Assembly (NCBI GenBank): GCA_013397075.1
Contig: VWZS01003516.1
Coordinates: 2,046,001-2,110,000 of the forward strand
Source of the DNA: Rhabdornis inornatus
Taxonomy: Eukaryota > Chordata > Aves > Passeriformes > Rhabdornithidae
Direction: 5' to 3'
Length of the DNA stretch: 64,000 nt
This document shows positions 28,901 through 41,049 of the stretch, piece by piece (within the stretch, counting starts at the first letter, position 1; each line of letters begins with the position of its first letter). Below the pieces are notes generated by a model that did not search any database, was not told the DNA's origin, and was given only the letters and a program-made list of their open reading frames with translations. The position numbers were made by a program, and so were the translations under genes.

Positions 28901-31542
28901 AGAAATGCAACCAAAACCATTACTGTTGCAAAGGAGATGAAGGAAGGCTGGAATTCTCCAGGAATTCCCCAGGAAAATGGTAGGTTTTGAACAGAAATTA
29001 AGAAATAAATGATCAGCGTTCTTCACCTTGCAACTGAGTCCACAAACTACTTTGTCAACATCAAACTGAACAAAAGCATTGTGGGTTACACAAGACCACC
29101 TTGCAAGCAAGAGTATGGACAAGAGCAGATCTAGATCTCAAGAAATGCAAGCAAAGTCACAGCAATGGCTGTATTTGGAGAAGGAACCCAACAAGAACTT
29201 GAATACTGAGACAGCACATGGGTTAAGGCAGTGCAGCTGGACAGATGTGACAATCACACCTGGAATAGAGGCAAAAGACACCACTCCAGCATGGAAAGTG
29301 GTAGGAGAGGCAGAGAGGGAAATGCCCACCTAACTGCTCTCTTGACAGAGATGAGGGAGACAGAACCAAATACCCCAGGAGCTGAAAAACAAAAAGAGGA
29401 GCCAGCAAACAGCAACATGTGCACCAATTGGGAACTTCACCAAATAAGAGAAAAATGCCTCCAGAGTGACTTTAGCTCATTAGAACCCTTGCCATGTACA
29501 AACACTACAGCCTAATCCCAGCTACTAATAAGCAGCAGTATCAGACTGGAGGAAAAGGAGCAGCTGCTCACCACACACAGTGAAACCATTTGGAGATGCA
29601 TGAGCAAGCACAGGCAGCCAAGAAGGAGCTCAGAGTATTGTTGTTATTGCAAAACCTTGACATGGCACAAGCATTGTCCGTGCTCAGCACTCACGAGTGG
29701 CAGGCAGGGATCTGCCTGCAGCACACCCTGGGGTGCTGGGGAAAGGAGGATGCCAACCCAGCCCAGCTCCAGCCTGCTCTGAAACAAGATAGGAAGAGAG
29801 CAGGGAAATAAATACCTTAACAATGGATTTTAGAAGATTGATCCTCCAAAACTTTCGGGAATGCTGAAGAGAAACTCATTGCGGAATGCTCATGCCCCAG
29901 AAAACACAGGGAGTCCTCACTTTAAAGGGACCAACTATGCTTCCAGAGCTGGTGCAACTCCTCTTATATTGAGCTGGTGCAATATAATTATCTAACAGCT
30001 TTGAAAAAAAAATAAAACAGTGAAAAGAACAGCCACAAGACTAACAGCGCAGAAAAATGTACATGGGGGATTCACCACCAGTTCCATGGGTAGTTCAGTT
30101 CAGGATTTGACTGGAGGGCAAAAAAAGTTCATGTTTTCAGTGTTGTCAACATGCTTTAGGTCATTGAAGTGACAAAAAGGACATAAAAGTCTTTAAGAGA
30201 AAACCAAGTAAAGCAGGCAGCTTAACAATACAGGCACCAAGGATCATAAACAACAAACACAGCAGAGGTGAATGTGTCTGGGCTCCATCTACCAAACAAT
30301 ATGGAAGCAATGCAAAAAATCAACAGATTATATCCCAGGTGGTGAGAAAAGAAACTAAAAGAAAGTTGGGGTACTTTAAGAGACAGCCAACATTGCCCAC
30401 AGCAATTTAGTTTATTTAATTGTGTTAACACTGATAAGTAAGAGATTTGAACATTTGTTACGAGAAAGGGAACAGATGTGATTTTCTGGAGCATCAGAAA
30501 GACTCAGCATCAACCAAACAAGAAAAGTGCAGTTTGCTTACCCCCTTCCTGCAGAAAAATGAAGTCGAAATGGGGCTCAGAGGACCAGCAGAGAGCTCAT
30601 AAATAGGCCTGGCTGGAGAAAAAGAAAAAAAAATCACCCCCATGTCATTTTTGACAAGGATGTCAGCAGTGTCCCAGCCTTGAGACAGTGCCACAGCCTC
30701 CAACTGCATCCCTGCACTTTGCTTCAAAACAGCCCAGCACAGAACACACTTAAATTATTTTGGCTATGCAACAGGAGTGAGTGTTTGCAGATGTTTATTC
30801 TGCCTTAATTTTATCTTATTTCACAACGCATCTTCAATTTAGAGCTCTTAATAGATGTCAGTCAACATCACTGAATGGTTGCTAACTGCTGCTGCTCGGC
30901 AAATGAGAACCTCAACACAAAAATCAGGTTCTGCATTTCAGCAGTGTCAAACTTCAGAAGTTATCTAGATCAAAATTAAGAGCTTAGAAAAGAAAATACT
31001 TTTAAACACTAGGTAAGTTTAAACTTTATTGTTCAGCCAATCAGTTTTCAAGGTATTTAAATCCAAGGAAAGACGACAGATTTCAGCTAAATTTTAATAC
31101 TATGGTCAAACTCCTCAGTATAATTAGTTAAAGCAGTTACAAAACCCAGTTTTTTAATTACCACTTAAGGTAGCTTAGTAAAGGATGTTTTATTATGTTT
31201 CAGAAATTATAATAATTGAAGTTCACAGTAAATCCAGAGTTCAATAGAATTAACTGGCTGTAAATCTCAGAGCATAAAACTGGTTTGCAGAGTAGCATGT
31301 AACTGATTCCCAGACTCTCTGCAAGGTGCCAGCCATGAAGAGAGCTGATTAGTCAGCCTTTGATTAATTGCCTGTTACATTAGAGCCAGGGTCAATCTGC
31401 TCAAGTAGGTGAATGTCTGGTGGAGATCAGAGATGTAAATCAAAACCTGCAGCAAAGGCTGCAGCACAAGAGAATGTTCCAGCAGCTTTTCTTCCCTGCA
31501 AGGACCTGTGTCCCCTGGCAGGTGGCTCTCCAACCACAGCTG

Positions 31543-31810
31543 TGGATCATGGAATCCCTGACTGGTTTGGGTTTGAAGGGACATTAAAGGTCATCCCATT
31601 CCAACCCCTTCCATGGGCAGGGACACCTTCCACTAGACCAGGCTGCTCAAATATCCATCTTCCAGAGATGGGGCACCCACATCTTCTCTCAGCAACCTGT
31701 GCCAGGGCCACACCACCCTCACAGTCAAGAATTTCTTCCTAACCTCTAATCTAAACCTTCCTTCTCTCAGTTTGAAGCCATTCCCTCGTTGTCCTGTCAC
31801 TACATCCAAG
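31543..31810 (-). mobile_element. CR1 LINE 3'-end fragment
   Basis: Antisense CR1 3' UTR. Starting near 31543 it carries GGTTTGGGTTTGAAGGGACA, CCATGGGCAGGGACACCTTCC, ACTAGACCAGGCTGCTCAA, TCACAGTCAAGAATTTCTTCC and CCTCGTTGTCCTGTCACTAC, the expected order for the 3' end read backwards. It is on the minus strand, 5'-truncated and moderately diverged. Similarity fades after about 31810. Confidence 0.9.
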
Positions 31811-32829
31811 GTTGCACCCACTGTGGTGCCATCTCCAAACAGGTGAGGCTGGAGCTGCTCTGGGATGAGAGGGACAAAGGGGGGACACAGCAAGAAGAGG
31901 CTCAGTGGAAGACAAAACCCAGTGGGAAGCTGTAAATCCCTGAATATGAGAAGCAGAAGAAGTCAGGGGACATGGTGCAATGTGTTAAAAAAACACAGAT
32001 TAAGATTAGTTTAAAACCTACCAGATTGTGACACTGTCCACAGGGTGACTGGGTATGGAGACAGAAATAAGGAATGGTTTGAAACTACAGTTATACCACA
32101 GACACTGGGAAATTGTCTTGACAGGGTGCTGAAAACACTGTATTTTTAGACATTATAAATAACCAGTTAAAAACCTGTAATAGAAGAGCAACTTGTCCCC
32201 AACGATACATGAAAATGGCTATTCTTCAACACCATATAGAAGAAAAAAGAAGCCCACAGAAATCTAAGTAATAAGCCTGTATTTGAAAAAAGGAGAACTA
32301 CATTAAAAAATCGGTGTAGCATTACAAAGAAATAGGTGGAAAGACAGAAATACTTCAGGAGACCCTGTACAGGTACTATAGGAAAGCATCAAGACACTTA
32401 TTAATTCAAAATATTTTAAAAGGACAAAAAAAAATCAATTTTTTGATTGGGATTGAATGGTAACTTAAGGCAATTACTGGTAGTAAAGCAAAAAAACAGG
32501 AAAAAGCTATCCTTCAGAATGTGAACATCATGTTCAGAGGAGGAAAAGAAAAACAGATGGTGAACTTCTGTCAAGTCCAATGTGGAATCATAGGAGGGCA
32601 GACCAAAAACAACTGTGGTCAGCAACTTTCTAAAGGCATAAAAATTTAATTACAGCTCCTTTTCAAGTGTTGCAGAAATAGGACTCCTTTCTGAAAGCTG
32701 GTGGAGTCACCAGTGATGGAGCACATGGAACACTCATGATGACAAGCCTAGAGTACAAAAGCCAAATTTTGCATCAGAGTTACCTGCAGAGAAGCTGAGG
32801 GATGTAATTCAGGACTATTTTCACCCAGA

Positions 32830-33540
32830 AAAGGGATCTTGGTGGCTGCCCAAATATATCCTTGAAAATAGCTCAATGCTCAGGAACAAGGCAAATAAAG
32901 AAACATGAAAACTAGTAAGACCACAAAAAGTATTGCCATTACAAATTCATACTGCTCCTCTTTCTTCACTAGAGTGCGGAAGTCTTAAAAGACTTCTTAA
33001 AAGACTTAATAGACACATCACATAGTAGCATCACACTGATACAGACAGCTTGGGTAATGAGGGGTCTGCAAGAGATTCTGCTCAAGGAAAAAAACTTAAT
33101 TAAAGAGGTAATTATGGGATCAGCGCAGATGGAGGGGTAATAAAATGGGGGTAGTAAGTGTTATGGAGGTGGGAAATAAGGAATGAATCGTAGCTACACC
33201 TTTCTAGAAAACAACTGGAGGGCACACAACAAAATGAACAGGTATTAGGTACAAATCACAATACACAGAAATAAAGTTCATGCAACACAACACTGTGGAA
33301 CTCACTGCTGCAGGTGTTGCAGAGCCTGGAAGTATAAGTATTTCAAAAACCAAATAGATAAATGGGTTCATCACAGGCCATCAAACATAGCCTCTGGTTA
33401 GAAAGTCCCAAGCTGCTGATTGGCAGAAACTGGGAACACAAAGCCAGACTCTGCTCTTAAATATTGTCCCCAGGTACTTGCTACCAGCCAGCATCAGGGA
33501 CCTTTGCTTTGACACTGCACAACCACTCTTCTGGCACTGC
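32830..33540 (+). mobile_element. Old, diverged CR1-like LINE fragment (CR1-L/L3 type suspected)
   Basis: The segment contains GAAAATAGCTCAATGCTCAG, then a stretch resembling the ancient CR1 tail. Near 33280-33400 it has CACAACACTGTGGAACTCACTGCTGCAGG, a single-copy phrase characteristic of old amniote CR1-L 3' regions, followed by an AATAGATAAATGGGTTCATC-like segment and GCTGATTGGCAGAAACTGGGAA. Orientation is plus. It is far more decayed than the other CR1 copies here, so it is probably older than the bird radiation. Boundaries are approximate. Confidence 0.5.
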
Positions 33541-34061
33541 ACCACAGATTGCTTTCTTGTTTAGCTTTTAAAATGATTTTTAAATTTAAAAATAATCTGA
33601 ACCTGTAGGATTGCAAGCTGTTAACATACTACAAAAAATGAACTGCTTGGTTTGCAGCTTTCACTCAGTCAATCAAAGAAAATAACTTTCTTCAGTAGCT
33701 TTACCTGTCCAATAAACCTTTCTGATCATTTCCTTTAGGTTCAGGGGCAGCAGCCCCAGCAGGAATGGTATCTGAAAGCTGATTCCCACTGCTGAGCACC
33801 CAGCAGCTAACAGAGGACCACACCACCCAACTGGTGTGCTGTGTACACAGCAGTCAGCACCAGTCCCCTGCTGCTGCAAGTCACCTTTACAAGATTATCA
33901 CAGATATTCCATAGTGCCAGATCACCCCTAAACTAGCGTGAGGCAATAATCTGGAATGTTATTTTTGTTCATGCTGGCTTTCCTGAGGTGCTCTCAGTTT
34001 TTGCCAGGCAGCACAGGGACAGGTCACCACTCTAGTGGTGGATTCTCTGCCAGTTCTGGGC

Positions 34062-34530
34062 TCTTCAGTGCAGGAGGGACAAGGAGCTCCTGGGGTGGTT
34101 CAAGCAGAGGTACAAGGATGGTTGGGGGACTGGAGCTTCTCTCTTGTGAGGAAAGGCTGAGGGAGCTGGGCCTGTTCAGCCTCAAGAAGAGATGACTGAG
34201 AGGGGATCTCATAATTGTATTCCAATATCTTTAGGGTGGGTGTCCAGAGCATGGGCCAGGCTCTTCTCAGTGCTGAGCAACAGGACAGAGGCAGCAGGCA
34301 GAAACTGGAGTTCCACTGAACATAAGGAAGAACTTCTTCCCTATGCAGTGACTGAGCCCTGGAGCAGATTGCCCAGAGAGGGTGTGGAGTATCCCTCACT
34401 GGAGATATTCCAGAACCATCTGGACACGATCCCGTGCTGTGTGCTCTGGGATGGCCCTGCTGGAGTAGGAAAGTGTGACAAGATGATCCACTGAGGTCCC
34501 TTCCAACCTGACCCACTCTGTGCTTCCATC
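34062..34530 (+). mobile_element. CR1 LINE 3' region, sense orientation
   Basis: Sense-strand CR1 tail with GAGGAAAGGCTGAGGGAGCTGGG, CTGTTCAGCCTCAAGAAGAGA, CATAAGGAAGAACTTCTTCCC, TGGAGCAGATTGCCCAGAGAGG and the terminal TGAGGTCCCTTCCAACCTGACCCACTCTGTG. It is about 470 bp long, 5'-truncated, and belongs to a different subfamily from the TAGTGGAAGG-type copies. Several short frames called across it are only decayed repeat sequence. Confidence 0.9.
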
Positions 34531-34751
34531 CACCAGGACACCAGAATCCTCTCCTCCAGCCTGGAGTCTCCTCCATCCCAAGGATAAACACTTACAGTGG
34601 CTGTTCTCCTGGCCAGGTAACTTTGCTCCAGCACTGGCAAAACAAATTCCTTCTTTCAGCCCCACTGTGTGCATGCAAGCAATGGGACATTCAGGAGACA
34701 CTGAGAGTTTCATGGATGGGCTTTGCTGCCTGATGGAGAGATCTGGCAACC

Positions 34752-35503
34752 TGTGAGGTTAAACTTCTGGGTGCTCTAGGCACCCACTTGTCGGGTTGTT
34801 TTCTTTAATGAGCCAAGCAGATAATAGTTGCTATAAAGTTGTTTATTGCAGAAGCACATTAGTTTTAAAGCAAAAGTCACAGGTACTAAAGTCCATGTTA
34901 AGTTTTGGTATAAAGTTCCAAATAGAAGTAGAAGCAAAGCAAAATCAAATGGCAAAAAGCAAATGGCAAAAGCAATGGCAAAAAGCAAATGGTAAAAAGC
35001 AAAAGCAATGGCAAAAGCACCAGCTCTCTCTAATGCATGTTCTTATATAGAAACTTCCCAACAAGCTAAGACACAAACTTGGACCACCACTTCTTAGCCT
35101 CTTAGAGTTCTAGTTTCTTAGCACACCAGGCTACGTATAAACTATGCATATGGTTTATCTTGTTCTATCTAAAAAATGTAAGCAATGTTCTTACTATAGC
35201 TTTATTATGTCTAAAACTATGTTTTTGCAGCCTCCACGGAACTCCTAGTATCTAAGACTATTTTTTTCAACCTTTACTAGAACTTGAACTTCTACACTGG
35301 TATCTAAGACCTTTTACTTAGTAAAAGCACTTAAAACCCATTCTGCTTACTTGCTTGCTTATACTAAAACTTAAACTTTCACCTCTGCCTTACGTGTGAG
35401 TGGCTTAACATGCTTCAATCCATCCAAAGGCTTTAATTCAATCCCTGCACTCTGATTTCTCTCTGAAGAATTCAGAGAGACTCCTGACTTGCTGACTCCA
35501 ACA
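34752..35503 (-). mobile_element. Solo LTR of an endogenous retrovirus-like element
   Basis: On the minus strand the element begins TGTTGGAGTC (35503) and ends CCTCACA (34752), the TG...CA termini expected of an LTR, 752 bp apart. It contains a TATATAA box near 35046, and AATAAA followed by a short U5-like segment near 34835. The flanks GCAACC (34746-34751) and GGAACC (35504-35509) agree at five of six positions, consistent with a 6-bp target duplication carrying one substitution. No internal retroviral sequence adjoins it, so it is a solo LTR left by recombination. It holds an internal A-rich minisatellite. I cannot assign the family. Confidence 0.7.
34925..35025. repeat. Imperfect GCAAATGGCAAAA-type tandem repeat inside the solo LTR
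   Basis: Roughly eight irregular copies of AAAAGCAAATGGC or AAAAGCAATGGC follow one another, generating a string of in-frame Lys/Gln-rich codons on the plus strand by chance. The array lies downstream of the TATA-like box in the LTR sense (minus) direction, between TATA and poly(A) signals, so it would vary the R-region length. Confidence 0.7.
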
Positions 35504-35589
35504 GGAACCAGTGCACAGAGCACCAGCCCAGCCCTGCCCAGCTGGCTGTTTCTTGCCCTGATGGGCATGGAAACCACAGAACTTTAGTC

Positions 35590-35640
35590 CATCCTCGATG
35601 ATCCTTGTGGGTGTCTTCCATCTCGTGTCATTCTGTGATT
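35590..35640 (+). mobile_element. Short CR1 3'-terminal remnant
   Basis: GATGATCCTTGTGGGTGTC followed by TTCCATCTCG and ATTCTGTGATTCT matches the last roughly 50 bases of a sense CR1, including two of the terminal ATTCTRTG repeats. It is separate from the CR1 copy at 34.1-34.5 kb, which has its own tail, and lies just beyond the solo LTR. Confidence 0.65.
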
Positions 35641-35645
35641 CTCTC

Positions 35646-37605
35646 TGAGGCAGAAACCAGCCCAAAAATAACCATTACATTTGGGGGGAAGGGACATTGG
35701 AAAACATCTGATTACTTTTTGAATGAAAAACACTCAACTTGGAGAGAAAGTCTTCATGCCAGCCTAGATTCCCTTCACCTTTCTGGCACAAGTAAGGAAA
35801 CACAGCTAAGTAGGGAAAAAAGAGATGGGGACGGGGAATGGAGATGGAAGAAAAAAAGATGAGAAGGTAAACTAGAAAAGGAAAAAGCAATTGGCAATGT
35901 ATTCCCCCTCAACTGGGTGACAACAGTTCAGCTTCCAGCTTTTAAATGAGAATTTCTCCCAGAAAAATGACAGTATTTTTTATTTATCTTTTTCTTTGAT
36001 GCTGCCAAGCTTGGCTGCCAGCAAAATAAGTTCTGAATAAAAATGTTTTGACCAGCTTTGCCTGAAACACTCAATTAGTGGTGAAGGGCAGAGCAGGAAC
36101 TGAGGGAGAAAGAAAAGAGGCCAGCAGCTGGACAGCAAACAAAGCCAGGCTGACAGAGAAGCTGGCAGCACTCTGGCCACCAGGCACCTGAAAAATCTGT
36201 GTTCAAGCTAAAAAATCCAGCCTTTTATCTCAAGCAAGGTTTATCCTTCAAAGGATGTACCACCTTCTCCAGGGAACTCCCCCAGAGTGCCAAGGCTCCT
36301 CAGACCCTGCTGGGTGCCCCAGTGAGCTCTGCAGGGCCTGGATTTAGCAACAGGGATGGACAGCACTGAAAATAAACCAGGAGGCTCCTTAGGAACCAGT
36401 CATCACAATGACAGTCACCAGGCTGGCTTAATATGACTCCAGCCACACGCCATGCACTCAAGTAACAGCTCACATATAGCAGTAGGTCAGGCTCTTTTCA
36501 GTCCTCAGATTCATCCTCTTCCTTTTCCTAATTTTCTCTTTTATTATATACCACATCCTTCAGGCATCTCTAACTCAGTGCTCCGTTTGTCGGCTGCCTG
36601 ACAGGTCTCAAAAAAGCACATCTTTCCACTTCCAGAGCAATTCTCTTTAATCTTGGATGAAGAAGGTGTATCACTTAAGTAACTTTTTCCACCCCTCCTT
36701 TTCTGCAGGAAAAAGGGAAGAAGTTGGAAAGAAGAATGACAGAAATGTTTCAACCTAAACGGGAGCAATTTGCATGCAAATCAGCTTTTTCAGGTGCCAC
36801 AAAAGATGTGGGTGCCCTGACAATCTGAAGGGAAGGAATAAAAGGAAGGGTGAATTTGACACAAACACTGTCAAGTGATGAACCTGAAACTTTTTGTTTC
36901 CTCACTAGGGCAAAGTGTCCTGGAGAGAGAGTTTCTTCCCTACTACCTACATATTTATTTTCATTCTCTTACACTGCCATTGTAAGAAGAAAAAACTATT
37001 CCTTCTCGTATTTATGCACCTTCTAAAAGCTCTTTGCATGCAAGAGCTACAAATGTAGTCAACATGAGAGTAGGTGCAACTGGAGGTAAACCCAAGTGGG
37101 AAGTGGTTTCGTTGCAGAACTTGATGAGAAAATGAGTTATACAATCAATAAAGTAGCACCAGACTGCAGAGGAAGAGAGAATCATATGATGTACTAAACA
37201 GCCCCCAGGCATTTTCAGCAATAAATCACAAAACTGTGGGGGTTAGCAGGGGCACAACAGGGGTACTGAAGCTGCTGAACACAGAGGAGCTGCAGCAAAG
37301 ACAGCCACCAGCACTTCAGCTCAACCAGCTGCTCCCAAGGGAGCTTCTCCCACAACAGGTAGATTTGTTATCCATACAAAAACATCTTTATGCTCCAGAG
37401 CTGGCACTCTTTGCTCTAAGCATGGTTATTTGTGCTTTCCAGAGAGAAGCCTTTCAGAGACTGATTCCATGGACATTTAAATTCTTCTGGCAGCACTGAA
37501 GTAATCTTAGGGGAACCTGAGGGCACCAAGCCCTGTGGCAAGGGATACCACAGCACTCCACATTCGGGATTGCTGCACCACACCACAAAGCAGCAATGTA
37601 GTCAT
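35646..37605. other. Intronic stretch without recognisable features
   Basis: About 2 kb of AT-rich intron. I see no transposon, exon or RNA gene here. Confidence 0.4.
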
Positions 37606-38155
37606 GCCATCAGAGATTGGGTGAGGTTGGAAGAGAACGTAGAGATCATCTTGTTCAAACCCCCCTGCCATGGGCAAGGAATCTTTCACTAGACCAGGTT
37701 ACTCAGAGCTCCACCCAGCTTGGTCTTGAACGTTTCCAGGGACGGAGAGTCCACCAGTGCTCTGGGAAACCTGTGTCAGTACCTCACCACACAAAGAGTA
37801 AAAATTTCCTTATTACATCTATAATAAAAATGTCCTAATTACATCTATTCTAAATCTACCCTCTTTCTCTTAAAATCCATTCCCCTTGTCCTGTCACCCA
37901 TGCCTTTATGAAAATTCCCTCTCCAGATCTCTTGGAGCCCCTGTAGGCACTGGAAGGGTCTCAGAGGTCTCCCTGGAGTTTTCTCTAATCCAAACTGAAC
38001 AGCCCCAACTCTCTCAGCCTGTCTTGATAGGAGATGTGCCCCAGCCCTGTGATCAACTTTGTGGCTTTCTTTGGGCTTCTTCCAACAGGTCAACACCTTT
38101 CTTGTGTGGGGATCATTCAAACCAGATCTGTAGCACTGCCATGGAAGGGCAGACA
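37606..38155 (-). mobile_element. CR1 LINE 3' region, about 550 bp
   Basis: Antisense CR1. It carries GGTGAGGTTGGAAGAGAACG, CCCTGCCATGGGCAAGG, CTAGACCAGGTTACTCAGAG, TCTTGAACGTTTCCAGGGACGGAG, TAAATCTACCCTCTTTCTCTTAAAA, CCCTTGTCCTGTCACCC, and CCCCAACTCTCTCAGCCTGTCTTGATAGGAGATGTGCCCCAGCCC further in. A local duplication near 37800-37850 (TTACATCTAT repeated) is visible. This is among the longer copies in the window and is clearly non-coding. Confidence 0.9.
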
Positions 38156-38898
38156 ACATTTTCACTGAAGCCTCAACACCACATTTAACAGTTTTAACTT
38201 ATACCTGAAAACACACAGAGAGCAACAGAAGAAAACTCCCCGGCTTTGCCTTCCCATGGATTCTGCACAACAGACCTGCCATGCCTGGAGACCAGCAATC
38301 AGGTTAGCAAACATGCCACAGCTGCCTTTCACTAAAACAGACACACACCTGCTCTTGGGAAACTTTCACTGAACACATGTTTCTCAAGTGTTCATTTTTC
38401 CAGGCTCTACTTCCATGTTCCCAGTATTCTAATGCAATTTACCATCACTGCTCTCACAAAAGAATTACATCCTTTCTAAAATAAACCGGGGCTATGTGAC
38501 AGATCTAAACCAGCAAAATGCATCAGAGCAATTAGTGGTTCTGCTGCCTTTATGGCTCTGATTGGAATTCTGGTCTCCAGTGAGAAAACACGGTGGCTCT
38601 GCATACGGGCTCCATCTGCCGGCACGCCGCTCTGCCGGCTCTGCTCGGAACATAGTAAACTGAAACAAAACCTACACAGCCATCAATTACATTTTCTTCC
38701 CTCAGCCTATGAATTTCAATAAATACACCATCTGTTCATCTTCTGTGTGGGAGTTCAGTCATCTTCTTGGCAGCAATATTATTCTAGAGCAATTACCTGT
38801 GTCTTTATCACCTATCATTGTGCTTCATCATCTTTTCATCATGTGTAAAATCCAACCACTTTATTACTACAATTTCTGTAGGCAGCCCGGTCCTGTTA

Positions 38899-38912
38899 GT
38901 TACCATGGAGAT
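38899..38912. promoter_or_regulatory. RFX-like half-site motif
   Basis: GTTACCATGGAGAT matches the left half and spacer of an RFX X-box (GTTRCCATGG) with a degenerate right half. A comparable half-site, GTTGCCATGGTATC, lies at 20160-20173. Both are weaker than the site at 21559 and are noted mainly because three such motifs occur in the same intron. Confidence 0.2.
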
Positions 38913-40264
38913 GATCTGTCAAAAGAAGTCTACATTTAAAGAAGCAAAAGCTGTGAAAAGGAGGAGGAGAGAAACACAAAGAGCCTGAAATGAACTTGTT
39001 CCTCTAAGTCAGAGTTTAAACACAAAAGGCACATCTCAGGCAGCAACGCTGAGATGCCACGAACAACCTAGTTAGGAATCCATCAAGCTGCCAATAAAAA
39101 GGATGAGTCAATGGTTCACAAGTATTACAATATGGAGAGCTGGCTTTAATCCCTCAGCCCAGCCCCATGACCCGCCTTAGGAAGGCTGAATTCTTATTAG
39201 GATAAATCAAAAGATAAAGCTGGGGGAGGGAGGACAGGCTGGGACGACAGGCAGGTGGCAGTGGCAATTTCCCCTCTCCACAGCCACGACAGTGACTCTT
39301 AGCTGCACTACAGTTTGTGCCCATTCCTGAAAATCTCTTGGAATTAATCTCTTTCTTCCCCAACTTCACTCTGGTCTTGCCCCACTTTCTCTCACCCATT
39401 CCATGGATTCCTGCTTAGCTCTGCTCTTTTGCTCCTTCCCTCACAGGCTGCACATTGCTCTCCTCTTTCCAAAAACCATACACACACTTGCAGCTGTTCC
39501 ACCTCTCTCTTTCCAGATTCCCACATATTTTTAAAGGCAGCTGTCAGTGCCAACTATTTACAGATGCTTGCTCCCTCGCCCACCCACATACACTCCCTGC
39601 CTTCACTTCATGAAGTCCTGTTTTTCCTTTTGAATTTTTTTCATCTCCTCCAGCTTTCCAACTCCCATCCTTCCAAGCTGTAATTGCTCTCGTGTTACTG
39701 CAGGAAAAATATAAGCAAAGTACAAAGGACTTGCTGATGCTCTGTGTTTCTAGGATGTGTCATTAGCAGCCTTGAGCTGAGACATGCCAGGCTGCAAACT
39801 GCTTTGGCTCAATTCATCCTTGTGTCCCTGGAAAAAATAAGCAATTTCAGAGCTATCCAATTTGTTTAATATCAAGTACACATGCACTGAGTTTTAATGG
39901 TGTGCATTGTCATTCTGAATTGCAAGGGAACAAAAAGTGACCACCTGTATTTGCTGTGTTCACACCTACCTCCTGTAATTGAATTTCCACAGTCTTGCAA
40001 ATGACAGAAAGACAGCTAGAGAGGGAGGTAACATTTTCCACAAGTTCTCCAGACTTAAAAGCACTTTCATTTCTGTCTGCCCCCCTCGAGACTTAAGTTT
40101 CCTAAGTTCTAAGTGCCCATATTTCTCATGGATTTCTGCCTGCAGAAAACATTCGACATTAGATAGCTGAGTCTAAAAAGCCTCAAATTAAGGTACTGCA
40201 AAATAGAAGGGGGGATTACAATAAAACATTAATCAGGAAAAGAGAGAGAGTGATGCAAATTTTC

Positions 40265-40287
40265 AAATAAATAAATAAATAAATAAA
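40265..40287. repeat. (AAAT)n microsatellite
   Basis: Between five and six tandem AAAT units. A simple repeat in intron 1. Confidence 0.9.
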
Positions 40288-41049
40288 CCCCCAAAGGCTG
40301 TATCATGAATGTGTTTCCAGAGTCCAAAGAAGAAATCTCATGGGCAAAACCAAAAATATCAAACCTGAACAAATCAGTGTGTGGTGAAAAAATATGAACT
40401 AAACAAGAAAAACCACATTCTGATCTCATATCTGATATCCTTTGAGAATTTATTGTGGAGCAAAAATTCTTCCCAACTGTCCCCTAAGCAGAAATGTTGT
40501 TGAAAAGAGACTGAAACCATGGACAGATCAGACACTGCAACAGCTTCGGTTGCTGAGGAAATGGCACCCCCACACTCTTCTTTATCTTTAAAGATGTGGG
40601 CCCTGTGTTTCCTCACTCCCTTCAGATACCTTTTGCAGGCAGGTTGAGCCATCAGCTTCCATATGGTGCTTTACCTTCGATAAGACAGGTCCAGGGAAAG
40701 TCACATTCCTGCTCTTCAGTGTGGAGTGTTGCTGCACAGATTGGATGGAGATGGAGAAGTGCCCAGGCTTAAAAGTGGTTTCCAGCATCCTGGGCCAACT
40801 TGGGCCGTCACTTGGTAGTCAAGCTGTAGAAACTTCTGCTTTGCTAACCTCATTTCCTCCAGCCAAGCCTTCCAGACAGGCTCAGTGCATGCTGACTCCC
40901 TGCACAGCATCTCTGTGCCCTTCCAAAGCAGATGCCCTCCACCAGCAGCATCTGTGCTGCCTCTGCCCTTGGCAGGTGCTGGCAGGGAATTGGGACAGAC
41001 TCTGGTTCTGCTTTTCTCCTCCTTCTTCCTGACAGGGACAGCCAGGAGA

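Larger units (their letters stand above)
14001..31542. other. Long repeat-poor intronic stretch
   Basis: About 17.5 kb in which I recognise no CR1, LTR or DNA transposon, no splice-flanked coding exon and no tRNA-like sequence. It contains minor simple repeats (ATT run at 16539-16557, TA run at 28855-28866), one undetermined base at 25937, and RFX X-box-like motifs at 20160 and 21559. Low transposon content could reflect regulatory constraint, but conservation cannot be judged from one sequence. Confidence 0.4.
38156..41049. other. Intronic stretch with one CpG-rich spot and an (AAAT)n run
   Basis: No exon or transposon recognised. A small GC/CpG-richer patch lies at about 38590-38650 (CTGCCGGCACGCCGCTCTGCCGGCTC), unusual for its AT-rich surroundings, and an (AAAT)5-6 run lies at 40265-40287. 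Confidence 0.4.

Noticed and set aside
33576..33593. 18-bp perfect AT palindrome
   Set aside because: ATTTTTAAATTTAAAAAT is expected occasionally in AT-rich intron and has no associated signal.
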